A program made the translations under genes and the position numbers. This document shows positions 1 to 13,200 of a DNA stretch of 64,000 nucleotides, in pieces. The stretch is from Penelope pileata (Eukaryota; Chordata; Aves; Galliformes; Cracidae), in contig WBMW01003203.1 of NCBI GenBank assembly GCA_013396635.1, positions 465,025-529,024 of the forward strand. The letters run 5' to 3'. Every line of letters begins with the position of its first letter. The first letter of the stretch is position 1. Under the pieces are notes generated by a model. That model ran no database searches, was not told the origin of the DNA, and saw only the letters and a list, made by a program, of their open reading frames with translations.

Positions 1-3000
1 AAGCTCTGAATTATCAGATGGATTATAGCTTGCAGAAGTGTTGCAGCTCTGCAATAATTTTCATTCATATTTCTCTTCAATATTCTCAAGGATGAATCTC
101 TTTAGGCATTATCACTTTGTTAAAAATGTTACACAGTCCCTAGAAAAACATACACCATCCACTGATTCACTGAATCAGGCCATGGAAGCTCCAGGGCAGC
201 TGGTGTTTGTCCAAGAGGTGCAGAGCACTGAAGCCAGCAGCTCCTGACTCTCTGTGAGGAGCTCAATGCCAATGTTGCCCAAGGAAAGGTGAAGCATAAA
301 ACATGCACCTCCTTGCTACTGGATTTTGTAGTATTTTAGTTCCAAAGCAGTCTGTATCAGTATTCATGGTTTACATTTTTTCTTCCAGAGAGGGTATATA
401 TTCTACATATCCTTCTGTCTGTAGGACACAGAGAATGGAAATATTTCTGTATACTCAACAGCTTTCATTCCTATGACATTGCTGCAATTCTCCCATGAGT
501 GCTCATGCAAGGATTTCATCATTATACCTGAACAACCCGGTGTCTATTTGGTATTTAATTATTCTGGCCCTAAGGAAGACAGAAACCTGAATGTCCCAGA
601 GCGAAAGAGCTGTATAAAGGATATTTATACGACTAAACCAAAAGACAGTGAAACCCCAACAACACATCCTTACAAAAATCAAGAGACATTGTATTTTGTT
701 TTAAAGTGCAAAGAACCTCAGACTTTAAGCAAAAGATTAATTTTGTATCACTGTGAATATAAACTTTGCTTAACTGGATTCTCTTTAGGATGAAGACCTG
801 GAATGTGCTTCCATGTCCCACTTACTGTGAAAAAAATGCCACAACAATTTTCAGTACATACGAAGTATGTTACAGATCATAACTCTTGTTGAAAACTGAA
901 CATTAAGCATGTGTCATAACTTGAAGGCTGTGTTTAATGCAAACAAATCACAGCTACTTCACCCATACGTTATTGCATAGCACAGGACAGGGCTGAAATC
1001 AGTTACAAAACACTGTCATCTCTTCATCTACAAAGTGGAAATTATAGAGGCATTATGCACAAAGTACACTTGTGTAAACACAAAAATCATGGTACTTAAC
1101 ACATTTCAAATATCCATCCTATGTAGTCTGGGTGTGCTGGTGTGGCACATCTAGGAATAGTCAGTATAAACTGCGGGCAAGAGTTATGATTTAATAAAAC
1201 AGAATCTGTATGAAATATTACACTGTATTTTTGCACGTCCTCCCTTTCATTAGAACACTAGCTTAAAACAGGTCAGCTGTATCCAAGAACAAATTGAAAA
1301 TGCATTATCTTCTACGAGTTGTCCCCTGAAACTGAGACACATCTACTGCAATTCTATTATTTAGAAGTTCACATTTCAAGCAGCTGTAAGCAATTCTGCA
1401 GTCATTCCTTTTGTTAAGCTTACTGTAAATACAGAATAAATTCTATGGACAACCCACAAAGCGTTCTATGGTCAAAGAAATCACACATTTACCTCTAAGG
1501 GAGGAAAAAAACAGCAATATTTTTTATGCCATTGCATCTAGTTCTGGTTTTTGGCTTTTCTGCTCTATGTTTTGATGAACAAAATACTTTTTGCTAACTT
1601 GTTTACTCTGCACTGTTGTTTTTTACAGCAATAGAACCATAATGAGAGTCAAGAGCCAAGCTAGTCTCCACCTTTGATAATAATGATTTTGTTTATGAGC
1701 AAGAAGCATCATTTAGATGACTAAGATAACATTTACACTCAAATTTTAATGTCGGTTTTGTCTACATGACATTACTCATTGTAACAGTGCTTTTGAAGGC
1801 TGACATTTTGCACTTTACAAGAGCAAGGACTTGTTTGTTCTTTGTTTTCTTTTTCAAAACCTTCAAACTTTTCTCTCTGTTGTAATAAGACAGAGCATTA
1901 CATTAATTTTATACGGACTTATCATGATATTTTAAAACAAAATTCACTGGAGTAAGCTAGGAGTTATACTTTGAAAGGACTGAAAAAAAAACCCATGGCA
2001 AACTGAAGAGAACTGCCATTTATGATTGGTGGGAGACTGGCAAAGAACAGCATACACAGACCAACTTTTCTAGCATACATGGATCAACTTTAACCCATAC
2101 AGACCCCTGCATCAAAAAGCAAGGGGCCACACAATTGCTCTTTAGACTCCTATTGTGCCACGGTTATCCTGGTGGAATCCTCGCTCACAAACTGAGCATC
2201 TCAAAACAATGAGCTGGCAACAATACACACTTCACCTAAAACCATTTCATTTGGTTTTTGGTCTTCTGGTTTTCATTGGTATATTACTGAGAGGAGCCAG
2301 ACCTGACATGGGAAATCAGTGCAGAATTTGCATAGAGTGAGGATAAACACGCAGTGGAATCAATTCCTACCTCCTTTACTTTCTCTGTTGGTTCTCAGAT
2401 TCTAAATTAGACTAATGAATATATCATCACAATGAATATTCCAAAACCATCATCTCACTTCTTCCCGATGTAAATCAGCTGAGTTTTATTAGATAGCTGC
2501 TTCAGAGACTTGTAAACTAAAAGTGTTCTCACACCTGCTTTGGAGAAGCAATTGAGCCAAAACAAAAATTTGCTCCAAGGCTGAGGTTCACCTAAAAATA
2601 AGCCCAAAGCTCCCAGCAGAGAATTTGAAATCCTTCTCTAAGGAGCTCTTGATTTGTACTTAACATGCAGAAAGATAACTACAATGTGCTAGAAACATTT
2701 CTTAGGGAAAGCATTTTAACACAGCCAGGCAGCCTCACAAACATATAAGCGTAACTTCTATGGGCTGTAATTCAAACTTAACACTTTTTCCACTAGTTAA
2801 CCACAAGAGAAAAACGAATCCACTAGATCCTTCTCAGATTTGTTTTTCTCTTCAATTATTCACATATTTAGGAAGACATAAACAATTTACAGAGAAAAGC
2901 TACAGCACACAGAACTAACCAAGGACACACAGTTAATGAACAAAGTCATTTTTTTCATTACTTCGAGTATAAACACATCCAGAGAAAATGGAGAAGGNTA

Positions 3001-6000
3001 GATATAAGGAGGAAATTCTTCACTGTGAGGGTGGGGAGACACTGGAACAGGTTGCCCAGAGAAGTTGTGGATGTCCCCTCCCTGGAAGTATTCAAAGCCA
3101 GGCTGGATGGGGCTTTGGGCAACCTGGTCTAGTGGGAGGTGTCCTTGCCCATGGCAGGGGGGTTGGAACAAGATGATCTCTAAGGTCCCTTCCAACCTGA
3201 ACCATTCTATGATTCTATGAAAATGATTCTAAGTCTGAAATCCAGAACAGCGCTTAAGACTATGTTTAGGAGATGGGAAAGTCAAAAACTGAAAAAAAAA
3301 ATAGCAAGGCTGGTTCATAAGGGATATCCAATAATTCTATGTCTGCATTACAGTAGATGGGCTTTGAAAGCCACAGTTAATAATTGGGGCTCCACTTTGT
3401 CACTGCAAGATAATACAAAACGAAGACCACTCCCAAACACGATCCATTGATCACAGGGCTAGCCAGGCAGAAGGCAATAAGACACATTTGTTCATTTATT
3501 GATTCTATGGGGAAAATCTAGGTTTTTACCAGAAGTGCAAAACAATCCGGGCGCCAATACATTTTCCTAATCATCTCTGCTTAGAAAACCAACTGAAGTA
3601 GTTGCTCTTTGGATCCCAGGGCAGTTTTAACAAGGGACAGGCTGAAGCTAATGAGTGAACATCCCAGATGGATGGTCACTGGAGAGAGTCACAGCTGCCT
3701 GTCAGTCAGAAACACCAGGACAGAGGCAGAGCCTGGAGAGTACAAAATGATGTGAGATTACTTTTAAAAAACGGCAATTAACTCAGCAGTTACCACACAA
3801 GTGGGATACTTAAGGTCACAGTAATGAGCTGGAAAAGAACACAGACGGATGAGCAAATTAGTTAGGAAAAATGCTCTCTCCTTCTTGTCCCCTGAATAAC
3901 GTGGTGCTGGCAAAGTGTGGGAGTGCCCAAGCACCGTGTTTATGGGGATAAGGCACAGCAAGAGCTCTAGCCCTACTGTGCTCCATTTCCACTGTCCTTT
4001 TGCTCGCAAATAAATAGTACTTGGTTCAGCTCTGAGTCAGGAAAAGACAAGTGTAGGATTTTGCTTTTTCTCCTGCCATACTGATAAAACATTCCATTCC
4101 TCACGTAAAAAAAAAAAAAAAATAGTTCACAGTTAGAACTACACACCTTTGTAGCTGCATGAAAATCATTTGCAAATGACTGGCCTAACTTTATGCTGGA
4201 ACATGTACAGAAATACATTTGCCAGCTACCGTTTTATTTACTTTGGACTTTGCAAGAAATAGCGTGTAGAAATTATATCTAAACATATTAGATTCTATCC
4301 TCACATTTGGCTAGATTAATACTAAAATTCCCTATCAGAAATGTGCATGCAAGATAAGAAAAGTCTTCACAACATCCTAAATTTTGGCTCTCTCAATGGA
4401 CAACAAACATGAACTGTAAGACGTCAAGTGCTGATTTTCTTCCCCCTCCCTAGGGAATGGTGGATTTTAAATCTGTGGATTAAATAGATACATAATAACT
4501 AGTGTCTAGGAAATGGTAAGCTAAATCAAAGTTATTCCTTCTCATTACATTCAGATAAGACATATCCAATGTTCAACAATTCAGTTTAATCTGTAATACC
4601 ATGCAATTCAGAGTTAATGTACCTAAGTACGTAAAATTGCCTAAGCATCTTCTGCAAACCTCAGGTGTCCTCTCGAAGGCTAAAACATGAGTTGAGTGAA
4701 TAAACAGCTTAAGAGTATTACAAAACATGAACCTGGATTTGCAGAATCTTTGCTATATTCCATTTTACAAATAGGGTAGTGCAAAATCTAGTGATAATAG
4801 GGAACGTCTACTCTGTTCTGGAGCAGGAGATCCACATACAACCAACCTTGGCGTACATAAATACATGGTAAATATTAAAATGTAACTCCCAGTTTAACCC
4901 TTTTTAGCTTATGCATACAGGCAAATGCGAACACCAAAAGATAGGAAATCAAAACAATGCATTTTGATTAATTTGTATTTCTAGATCAAGATTAATTTTT
5001 ATGTCAATGGAAATTTTTATTGCATGCAGGATCTGACACTGCACAGAAGTCAACTCTTACCTTAAGCATTTAGTTTGTATCATCTAGAAGCCTTCCATTT
5101 TGTTTTAGGATGCCCTATATGTCACCATTACTTTGTGACAAGTGATAGTAACCTGAAGAGGCAGGTGTTTGGTTTTTTGTGTATATGCACATATGTATTC
5201 TCCCACAAAAAAAGGCATTTCGAATCAAACAATAAACTGCAAGCTACATTTCCAACCAAGCATCTTACAGTATTAGGAAAGCTCCACTGGTAGGTAGCTC
5301 CACGTATCACAGAAGCAGATTAACTGCATGCATGAAAATCCTGATAATGAACACGCCACTTAAAAAAGGTGCAACCACTTCTAATAACCACCTACTGACT
5401 TCTGTAAAAAATACTTAAAAATAAATGCCACTGATGTGTCTTATATCAGTGAATGTATTTATGATTTGCTGCAGTGTAACCCATGCCACTGACATTGAAA
5501 AAAGTAGATGAATAATATGAAATCTACCTCATTTTACAGGAACTAGAGACATGCCTTTAAAACTTACTGAAAATAACACTTATAACTGACTGAGTTTGTA
5601 AGGATACATATGTACAGTATGTCAAGTCAGGAAGAGATTCAGCCACATCCTACAACAGCTTAGATATAACTACATGTTTTTCCCTGTGTTTCTTTTTTCC
5701 TTCTTCTTTTTAACGTAAAAGAACAAGTAGAACCTAACATATACCTATGATTCTATACACCTTGTTTCTCTAAGTAAGAAATCCCTTCTTTTTGGATCTC
5801 TGGAACAAAAACATCTTCATGTGTTCCCTACTGACAATATTGTGGGAGAGGTAAAACATTGCACTGGAGGCAAAATATTTCATCTTTAGGTACAAACATA
5901 AAACATGGCAGATATTTAGACTGGGATTCCAAAATAGTCAGTTTTGAGCTTTTACTTCCTCTAAAACCAGTTTTTTTGGAGTAGATTTCAGCCACATCTG

Positions 6001-6511
6001 AACCAAAAATACACATGAATAGGGTTAGGAAGGACTGCAGTCCAAACTACATTTTACCTCTCCTTACACCCTCCCTGATCTGTTTCGTAGGAACTAAAAC
6101 CATCCAGACATAAGGTCCTAGCTTCAGTGAATTATAAATCCCTGTCAAAGGAATTCAGAGCACACACGTTCCAGCTGCTCTTATTTGGGTGGGGCAGGGG
6201 GAGAAAAATCAACCAGTAATTTTAAGCCCAAGTGTTAACATAATATTTAGCAGTTGTGGAAAGCAGGCAAAAAAAGTGCACTTGTTATTTACTTATTATC
6301 TCTACAAATCACAGTAACAATAAATGGTATGTTTATACTTTAAGATGGATTTTACTTAGTATTCATAATAACATGCAGCAAAAATCCCTAAAATCTCATT
6401 TCTGTAAAGAATATATCAGAATATCCATATATAGTTATATAGCATACTACATTATCTTTAATAAACTTAGGGTTTTTTGAATTCTTCGTAAAGGAAATAG
6501 ATTTCACGTAC
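1..6511 (-). other. MARCHF1: MARCHF1 intron downstream of exon D (partial)
   Basis: Intron sequence 3' of exon D in transcript direction, running off the left end of the window. It begins with the exon D donor. It contains one CR1 fragment (2982-3220), a single ambiguous base at 2998, an A/T run near 4108-4122, and a weak candidate alternative first exon (3530-3576). I see no RING-CH coding sequence here on either strand. The other short open frames lack recognisable protein content. Confidence 0.75.
2982..3220 (+). repeat. CR1 LINE 3' fragment
   Basis: Plus-strand, 5'-truncated CR1. It runs from the end of the reverse-transcriptase ORF (GATATAAGGAGGAAATTCTT) through GAACAGGTTGCCCAGAGAAG to the 3' terminus ATTCTATGATTCTATGA. 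CR1 is a non-LTR retrotransposon that ends in a short octamer repeat instead of poly(A), which is what is seen. One base at 2998 is undetermined. Confidence 0.95.
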
Positions 6512-6562
6512 CTTTGAAATATTACTGGATCGACTCGTGGAACGCCCTGGGGATTTGTCATT
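6512..6562 (-). CDS. MARCHF1: MARCHF1 coding exon D, 51-nt phase 0/0 exon
   Basis: Seen: minus-strand acceptor CATTTTGTTTTCCAG, then 51 nt, then donor AAG|GTACGTGAAA. The exon encodes exactly 17 residues, NDKSPGRSTSRSSNISK. This corresponds to NEKSPGRSASRSSNISK in mammalian MARCHF1, which directly follows the STL that ends exon C and precedes ASSPTTG. It belongs to the Ser/Arg-rich cytosolic linker before the RING-CH domain. Six of the 17 residues are serine and one is threonine, several next to arginine, so phosphorylation control is conceivable but not shown. Length divisible by three and symmetric phase allow skipping without a frameshift. The neighbouring introns are more than 6.5 kb (downstream, running off the window) and about 41.3 kb back to exon C. 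The next expected exon, ASSPT plus the RING-CH start, was looked for in 1-6511 and not found, so it lies outside. Confidence 0.92.
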
Positions 6563-7088
6563 CTGGAAAACAAAATGAGAAGATGAAAAAAAATTATGTC
6601 GTTCAACTCCTACCTAAGACATGCTCTTGTTGTGATCAGGAATATACAGTTTCTCTTCCTCTATTTTTCCTTCAGTTTGGTCACAGGCCAAATACAGTGG
6701 AAGACAGCTCAACAACTAAGTCATTTCAATATTCATGTAACTTGCATCAGCAGAGCTGAAAGAAGTTTTGCAAGAAATTAGCACCTAATTCCCATTGTTT
6801 TCCTTTGTCGGTGGTGGTAATTTTTTTTAACAGCATTGTGAAAGATGAATGCACCATCACAGCTTCTCACTACTCTTGTATGACCAGAAACAAGGTGTGA
6901 CAAATAATAAAACCCATCTAGTTACAAAGGACACAGCCGTGCTCAAAACAGTGAACTCACCCTTCAGGAAGCTTAAACAGCATTATACGACTTCATGACC
7001 AGACATATTCTAAGAACAAACTTTAACTACCCATATATATGCTTCAATTTAACACCTACTCTTCCACCCCCTTTCACCCCCACAAAAA

Positions 7089-7102
7089 ACACACACACAC
7101 AC
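7089..7102. repeat. AC dinucleotide microsatellite
   Basis: Seven AC units in a C/A-rich context; likely length-polymorphic only to a small degree. Confidence 0.85.
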
Positions 7103-8245
7103 CAAAATCAGAGTCTGAAATCCAATAACCAAGTATACATTGAATGGCTACAGCTGTAGAGCACAACGTTATTTTGTATTTTTGCTGGCAATTCCAATGA
7201 GGAAGTGATGTTTCAATTATCTAATCAATATTTATACTTCTCCAGTAACAAATTTAGCTGAAATGGTAAAAGGCATTTTGCAAAGAGCGCTCATCCCTGT
7301 GGTAAATGCACGTTATCTTACAGCAATTACAGAAATGTTGTTCTCAGCCATGAGAATATAGACTCAAACACTAGGGTGAAATATTTATAAAACAAGATGG
7401 ATTTTTACCTATAAAGAGCTGAAGCAGGTACCACTCATGCAAGATTGTTAGATTATTCTACTGGGAGAGGGCATGAAAACCAAAGCAGAGAGTTCACCTG
7501 TGCAGCTTAATTCACAATAGACGCATCACTGAAGCAGACAGACAAAGAAGTTAATAATTTCCTATATATCTGTCAATAAAAGCCTTATGATCCATCTCTC
7601 CTCATCTTTCATTTAAAGAATGACAAAAATACAGGAGCTGCCTGTTAACAAGTCTGAATTTCCTACACCACTAATGTGTATTTCTAGTCTATAAATTGCT
7701 ATTTCTCCAATAATCTGTTGCACAGAACAGTTTTGCAATGGCAGAAGTAGAAAGATAGGAAATCAAAAAAAAAAAAAAAGCTTTATCAGCAAACACAAAA
7801 AATGCTTCGCCATTTTTATACTGAAATAGCTGCTTCAATCTCAACCACAGTAAGTACACCCAAATGAAAAAGTTACACACTAAATTAATCATCTCTACAG
7901 AAAATTTCAAACCTACTTGCTGTTTCACATATATCTACTCTATCTCTCTTCTCATATTTTTGTTCCACCCCCTCAGCACCACCAATCTTTCGTACTGCAA
8001 ATATTAATATACTTCAATCTTTTTTACTTTACTGTTGCAAGCACTAAGCATCACAACGTATTCCCGGCTCCCTAAAACACAGCACCACTGAACTAGCTGA
8101 CCACACACAATTCCCCATTTCATTGTAGCATACAGGCCAATCAGGCTAATTCTCAGCATTTAAACACTTCCAGGTTCATCTGTCAGAGTTTCTTCTTTTC
8201 CAGGAAGAATTGAAAAAAGTTATCGCTCATTTCTTACATCTCGTC

Positions 8246-8314
8246 CTTGAGGTTGGCTTTGCTTTGAGCAGGGAACTGAACCAGATGACTCCTGCTCTGA
8301 CATGTTCTGTGATT
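8246..8314 (+). repeat. Possible ancient CR1 3' end
   Basis: GAGGTTGGCTTTGCTTTGAG, then GCAGGGAACTGAACCAGATG and TTCTGTGATTT, roughly follows the CR1 3' end (TTGGACTAGATGATC..., ATTCTGTGATT) with many changes. It is weak and could be chance. Confidence 0.35.
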
Positions 8315-10107
8315 TGACTGCTCCTTCTGTGATATATTATGCACTGTAGCTTTGGTAAATATACTTAATAAATTACCATTTTCTTATACTTTCTAGACAA
8401 CATTTAATCTAGACACTTTTGAATGTCCTCATTTATATCCATAAAAAATATACTTCATGTTTTCTGGGTTAATGTTCAGAGAAGCTCAGATTTGACCTCA
8501 AAATAATCAAAGTTACAGACCCATGAAATTAATTCCCCTTTCACAGTTGGATAATACGAATGGGGTTCATAGTTGAGAAACTCCTTGCTAGAAGTACACA
8601 ACCTTTATCCTCCATCACTTGGACTAAGGAAATATTTTGTACTTTCTGACAGCGTAGTGAACTTCGGAACTCTAACTTCCTCTCCTTTAATTGTCTGTCA
8701 TCAAAGATTCATTTCTAAAATCTGTTCCCTGGCTGCAGCCCTCTAGGATTTTTACATGATCCTTTCTTCACTCTGGCACATATCTCCTTTACTTTAGTTA
8801 CAACAAGCTCCAGACCCTCTAAATGACAACTCCCAGCATCCAAACTGCAAAGTACCAGCTCATCTGCAGAGTGGTCAAATTGAGAGCAAGAGTGCTGGCA
8901 CAACTACTTTTGGAAATAAATAGGAAAAAAAATAAGTTTTTGTCATAACTTTCAGTCTCAAGCATTTTATGCTAATTTATCCAAAAGAGGACACAAAAAA
9001 AAAGTTACACTAAAAAACCCTACATAAAGATAGAATTCCTCATTCACATTGAACTCACAGGATTGTTCACATAAAGAAGAGCAGAAAAGTTACAAAATAT
9101 CTCTTTTGAATTTTGTCCTTAAAGAATGCTTGTGTGCTTCTATAATAACAGTTTATCCTTAGGAAATATTTAATTAAGAATAATTGATTTCTCTTGTTAC
9201 TGTAAGCAAAGAGAAATTTTACGCATTAAGGAACATTTTTCCTACAAGCTTGCTAAACACTGATAATCAAGATTGTTTTCCCACACATTCAGTATTATTC
9301 TACACTTCAAAGGTTATATCCAAAGGAATATGGGCTTAAACAGGTTTAAACATATAGGCATGTTTGTATCCATCACACAACTGCCTCTTTTTTTTTCCCC
9401 TGGTAAACACACATGCTTACATCACCCAGCTCATACTGAGTGCTCTCTGAAGTTTGCTCTTTATCTTTTTCATACATAATGTTGTTTAAAAGCTCCTTGT
9501 TGACTTTTTATTAAAGAATTCTTTGTTACCCTATTATATGAAAGAATGGAGCAAATATGTTCATCCACTTTAAGGAAGTATTGCTGAGCATTTAGACAAA
9601 TAATAATAAATTTTTGTACATTTGGCTGATACGTTCTCCAGTGACAGTGTCTGTCAAGTAAAATATCATGACCAGCACACGCAGAGAATATATGAAACCA
9701 AGTTTCCATCTGATGGGCAGTTGTGCTTTCGAAGTTGTTTCCATTCCAAATCAGGAAGGAAACAAACATGAGAAAAAGACAAGTAATATAGTTTTTAATT
9801 TATTTTGATTGTTTTAAAATGTAAGAAATACTTTATCTCCCTAATAAAATAATTTATGACTATTTTCATAAATTTCAAGGGGCTTACTCACTAAGAAGTT
9901 AAACACTGATGTCACATCACCTACATGGTCACTAGGCAAAATGCCTATGAAGAAGGATAATGTAAACAGACTGAAGGCCTATACTGTACACCACAGCTGT
10001 ACCAAAACAGCTGACTGTGATGAATAAAGGTTCCTAGGATGCAGAAGCCCTTCAAACATGCCACTCTGGCTAGCATCAGTGGAAACAACTTAATCCAACA
10101 TGACACA

Positions 10108-10283
10108 GAATCATAGAATGGTTCCGGTCGGAAGGGACCTTAAAGATCATCTTGTTCCAACCCCCCTGCCATGGGCAAGGACACCTCCCACCAGACCAGG
10201 TTGCCCAAAGCCCCATCCAGCCTGGCCTTGAACACTTCCAGGGAGGGGGCATCCATAGCTTCTCTGGGCAACCTGTTCCAGTT
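10108..10283 (-). repeat. CR1 LINE 3' fragment
   Basis: Minus-strand, 5'-truncated copy. It begins on the plus strand with ATCATAGAATGGTTC and ends at CAACCTGTTCCAG. It belongs to the same subfamily as the copies at 16972 and 30109, sharing CATGGGCAAGGACACC and GACCAGGTTGCCCAAAGCCC. Confidence 0.95.
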
Positions 10284-13200
10284 AGTTCTGTTACCCTAGA
10301 AGTTGGCTTATTTTCCGTATTATACGTACAATATAGCATATATATGGGCAGAAAAGTATATAGCAATATATAGTAACCTCCCTATCAGTGAGCTGTTGGG
10401 TAGTTTTTCAGAAGAATCACGTACAGGTGCATTGTCATGTGCCCTGTGACTGGTTTTGCAACCAAGATCTCTCTGGCCAGACTTGAGTCACACAAAACCA
10501 TATAAATCTCACATTGGTACTCCAGCTGCAATAAGGTTTATGGAATTATTTTCTTCTTCCACATTTTTTCCTCTAAAGAGAAACTTATAATCCCCCCAGG
10601 TGTGGGACACAGACATACCACAGTGTCACGCTGCATCTCGTAGTGATATGTCTAGACTGCTAGGGTCCTTTTCTCTCTTACCTTACTTCACATCAGTCTC
10701 ACTGGACACAATGCAACAGCCCATTTGCAGATTGCACTGATAATAAGCATGAGAAATACACTGGAATCTGATTCAGCAGCCTTTGATTTGAAAATGCTAA
10801 TTGCAATTTAATGAGGCTCAGAGCCATTCTCCTCACAGGCCGAGATGAGTTGGCAGAGGGCTTGCTGCTCCAATACAAGGGTTTCACAGTGACACAGCTA
10901 CCTGCAATTGTACAGATCATTTCCATGTTACAGAATCTAGCTGCTTTCTCCATATTTCACAGGTGTCAAGGTCAAAACTGGTATAAACACACAATTACAT
11001 TAAAAAAAAAATTAATGAGTGAATCAACGCTGAAACACAGCATAGGTGTTGACAGCAAACTGTCAGAAAGCAGCACATACCAAACACTGGAAACTGTTTT
11101 GAGGTAGAAAGACATCCCCTGACAAAACTGCAATTCCTTCAACAGCTCACATCAAGAGCCACTTTGACTTTGTTGCACCATCCTGAGGAAAAGTGAAAAG
11201 TTCCTGGAGATCCCTGCCAAAATTACAAATGAAATATTCATAAGGGTGGAAATAAATTCAACACAATTTGATAGACTTAGTGTGTGCCACACAGCTGTCC
11301 CTTGACTGACTGTGAGATAAGGACCTAGTTAGAATCTTCTCCTGGAAAATGATTTCTGGCAATGCCTTATACTAATGAGATTAAGGTCAAAGGAACAAAA
11401 CTGAAAATAAAGGCTGTGATTTCAGAACATCGACATACAAGGATGAGCAAGAATCCCACAACACGGAGAGCGTACACAGGAGTCACAGGGTCTTCGAGTC
11501 CTTTGGCTCATTAGTGCCTCCTGCTTTCTGAGAGCAAAGCGTTCTTGTTTACACCACAATTAAGACAACCGGGAATTGGGGGCTGGAATTTCCCTCTGCA
11601 CCTTCGGACCGAAGAGCAGCCACGTGGTTCAGTGCAGAGGCTGAAGGAGATCACATCCTTTCCCTCACTGAGCAAACAAATCTTAAACCGAGCTAGCAAC
11701 AGTCTGCCATGTTTTTCTGCCTAGCTGCTGCAGGTTACTTATGTCTTTATCCAAGTCAATAAAAAATAGTGTAGGAATCCAGCCTGAGCCCCCTGTGACT
11801 CAGGTTCAAGTTGAACAGGTTTCCACAGCACAACTTTCCAATATAAGCTACTTCATGAAGTTCTAGTACACCAAAAACATCACAAATCACATACATATCG
11901 CTCAGCAACAGAACACCCCTCAGAAAGAACACCTGAAGCAGACAAGACGCTAAAACATCTCATCTTAAAGTACGACATCTCTATGTCCAAAGTACTAAAG
12001 TACTAAACTACTTAAGGGATTTGTATGAAGATGTGTGCGTAAGAAGTACCAGCATTTTGGACTGTTCAATACGACGTATCAGTTTTTTTGTAACTCCCTC
12101 CACTTACTTACTCCTCCCAAGGAGCTGGAGCTGCAGGATGCTCTGGACAGACGTGGGCAGCAAGCAGTGCACAGCCTGGTGCCAGTGCCTCCTCCGACAT
12201 AGGGCAATGCATGAACTGCCCCTACTGCTAGAGAGATTTACAGAGCTGCTCTTTGCAAAAGGAAAGCAGTGTTAGACCACCCGGCTCCTTTCTACCCATC
12301 AGAAGCCGATGAACACCAATATCCTAACCGGTCTCTAGGTGAAATATGTTCTCTGGAGTCCTGAGATGACCATGTTTGATCCACATCAAGCACATTATGA
12401 TCCAGGGAGAGCTTCAGAAAGCACAAATGCTGAAGGGAGAAAGGAAACTATATTACACTGTAACTGTTCATGCACTCTTATCTCTTTGTTGTAGACCGTC
12501 ACGTTCACACTATCATTTTTCTACAAAAATACAGAAACAAATTAAGTCTTGACTTCACCAAGTCCAGCTTCTTGCTATTTAAGTTTCTCTCTATGATCCC
12601 AACCAGTTTAATTTCTTGTAATTTCACCCTGCTTCTACACTTGCTTATATTCACAAATTATCTTTCTTGTTAGTTTACTTGAGTTTCACACATATTCTCA
12701 GTAATCTTAGTGTTTTCGTTATCTCAATTATTTTAAAAACACATTCAGACATGAAATTTCCATCTACTGCCCATGTCCTTAAGTCTCCTCCTTACTCAAG
12801 ACTCCAATTTCATGTGAAATTGGACATGAAATACCCATACATCCTTACCATCTGATTTCATTTGCAGACTGCCAAGGTCAGTAAATATTACTTTTTTTCC
12901 CAAACGACCCAGATTTCATTTCCTATTCTTACATTAACCCTAAGAGTTGCTCTCGAGGATTAGGTGTTCTGAGTCCCTTTCAGTATGCAAAAAACCACGC
13001 ATCTCAAATAGTATCTCTCCCTGTTGGCTCACTAACAGTTTGCTGAAGACCAAGCATCAGGCATTACACTGCCTGAAAAACCTTCTGTCATTAGCTGCCA
13101 TTACTCTTCAGCTTGTAACCTGGCACAGGGAGAGAGAGCTGCCAAAATGATAGTTCCTAGCAGCGTTTTTCTCTCTAACAGCATTGAAGTGATTCCTGTC

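Noticed and set aside
1..6511. Expected MARCHF1 RING-CH exon or the alternative first exon known in mammals
   Set aside because: I searched by eye for the Cys/His pattern and for the ASSPTTG junction on the minus strand and found neither. They must lie beyond the left edge.
6954..7020. Possible minus-strand exon before a GTGAGTTC donor
   Set aside because: All three reading frames contain stops across the best acceptor-donor pair.
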